A stretch of 6,569 nt of DNA from Pseudomonadota bacterium. GTDB lineage: Bacteria > Pseudomonadota > Gammaproteobacteria > Burkholderiales > Casimicrobiaceae. The position numbers and the translations under genes were made by a program. The stretch lies in NCBI GenBank assembly GCA_022709775.1, contig JAKLIE010000110.1, forward strand, positions 1 to 6,569, in the 5' to 3' direction. Positions 6,223 to 6,569 of the stretch are shown piece by piece. How positions within the stretch are numbered: the first letter of the stretch is position 1; each line of letters begins with the position of its first letter. The notes below the pieces were generated by a model. The model was given only the letters and a program-made list of their open reading frames with translations, did not search any database and had not been told where the DNA came from.

Positions 6223-6569
6223 AGAAATCCGTCGCCACGCTCGCCTTCGCCTCCCTCCTCGTCGCCCTCCTCGCCCCGATGCCCGCCTCCGCGCAACCCG
6301 CCGACGGCAAGCCGCAGTCGCTGCCGATCACGACCATCAAGGTCGGTCCGCACACGGTCGCCGCGGAAGTCGCCTCGACGCCCGACCAGCGCACGATCGG
6401 CCTCATGTACCGCTTCAGCCTGCCCGCCGATCACGGAATGCTGTTCGTGTTTCCCGAGCCCCAGCCGCTCGCGTTCTGGATGCGGAACACCTACATCCCG
6501 CTGTCGATCGCGTACCTCGATGCCGAGGGACGCATCCTCAACGTCGCGGAGATGGCACCGCGCAGCGAC
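6219..6569 (+). CDS. DUF192 family exported protein (C-terminus cut by window edge)
   Basis: The visible 117 residues are the start of a small secreted DUF192 protein. A Sec signal peptide is clear: MKK, a hydrophobic core at about 5-19, and ASA (23-25) as the likely cleavage site before Q26, so the mature protein should be periplasmic. The domain motifs follow: EVASTPDQRTIGLMYR (50-65), GMLFVFPEP (73-81), FWMRNTYIPLSIAYLD (86-101) and VAEMAP (109-114). The gene is still open at the last base; DUF192 domains usually end shortly after this point, so only a short tail is missing. The ATG overlaps the exporter stop as ATGA and has no obvious Shine-Dalgarno sequence, so coupled translation is likely. 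The biochemical function of the family is not established. Its co-transcription with a regulator and exporter could mean a linked envelope role or merely convenient placement. Confidence 0.93.
   Translation, partial: MKKSVATLAFASLLVALLAPMPASAQPADGKPQSLPITTIKVGPHTVAAEVASTPDQRTIGLMYRFSLPADHGMLFVFPEPQPLAFWMRNTYIPLSIAYLDAEGRILNVAEMAPRSD

Noticed and set aside
1..6569. Search for tRNA/rRNA genes, CRISPR arrays, insertion-sequence ends, attachment sites or riboswitches.
   Set aside because: Nothing with the needed structure was seen; nearly every base is inside a well-supported protein gene.

Overview
The window is very GC-rich, almost fully coding DNA from a chromosome. The likely source is a betaproteobacterium, perhaps of the order Burkholderiales; this assignment is an inference. 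It rests on the block yciO - M50 protease - trpS - scpA - scpB, on a 400-residue TrpRS with four cysteines and a long insert, and on a CysB-type regulator, all of which fit that class. No mobile element, CRISPR array, tRNA, rRNA or phage gene is visible.

Left part, minus strand (3912 down to 1): yciO (YrdC-like domain), a small intramembrane zinc metalloprotease (M50 / site-2 protease family), trpS (tryptophanyl-tRNA synthetase), scpA and scpB (condensin accessory subunits; scpB runs off the left edge). The genes are packed tightly: 54 nt between yciO and the protease gene, 11 nt between the protease gene and trpS, a TGATG junction between trpS and scpA, and an ATGA junction between scpA and scpB. 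They look like one operon mixing RNA/translation functions with chromosome organisation.

Middle (3913-4054): a 142-nt divergent intergenic region. Its AT-rich core holds two outward-facing -10-like boxes, one per strand, so the yciO operon and the right-hand operon probably share overlapping promoters.

Right part, plus strand (4055 to 6569): a LysR-type regulator of the CysB/Cbl group, a Bcr/CflA-type major facilitator exporter that starts at a TTG overlapping the regulator's stop, and a Sec-exported DUF192 protein that starts at an ATGA overlap and runs off the right edge. This is a regulator-exporter-periplasmic protein operon. Because CysB proteins sense sulfur/cysteine status and E. coli Bcr can export cysteine, a sulfur-responsive efflux role is a reasonable hypothesis.

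I found no clearly new system. The most interesting points are the probable [4Fe-4S] cysteine set in TrpRS, the translational coupling of a CysB-type regulator to a Bcr-type exporter, and the compact divergent control region.
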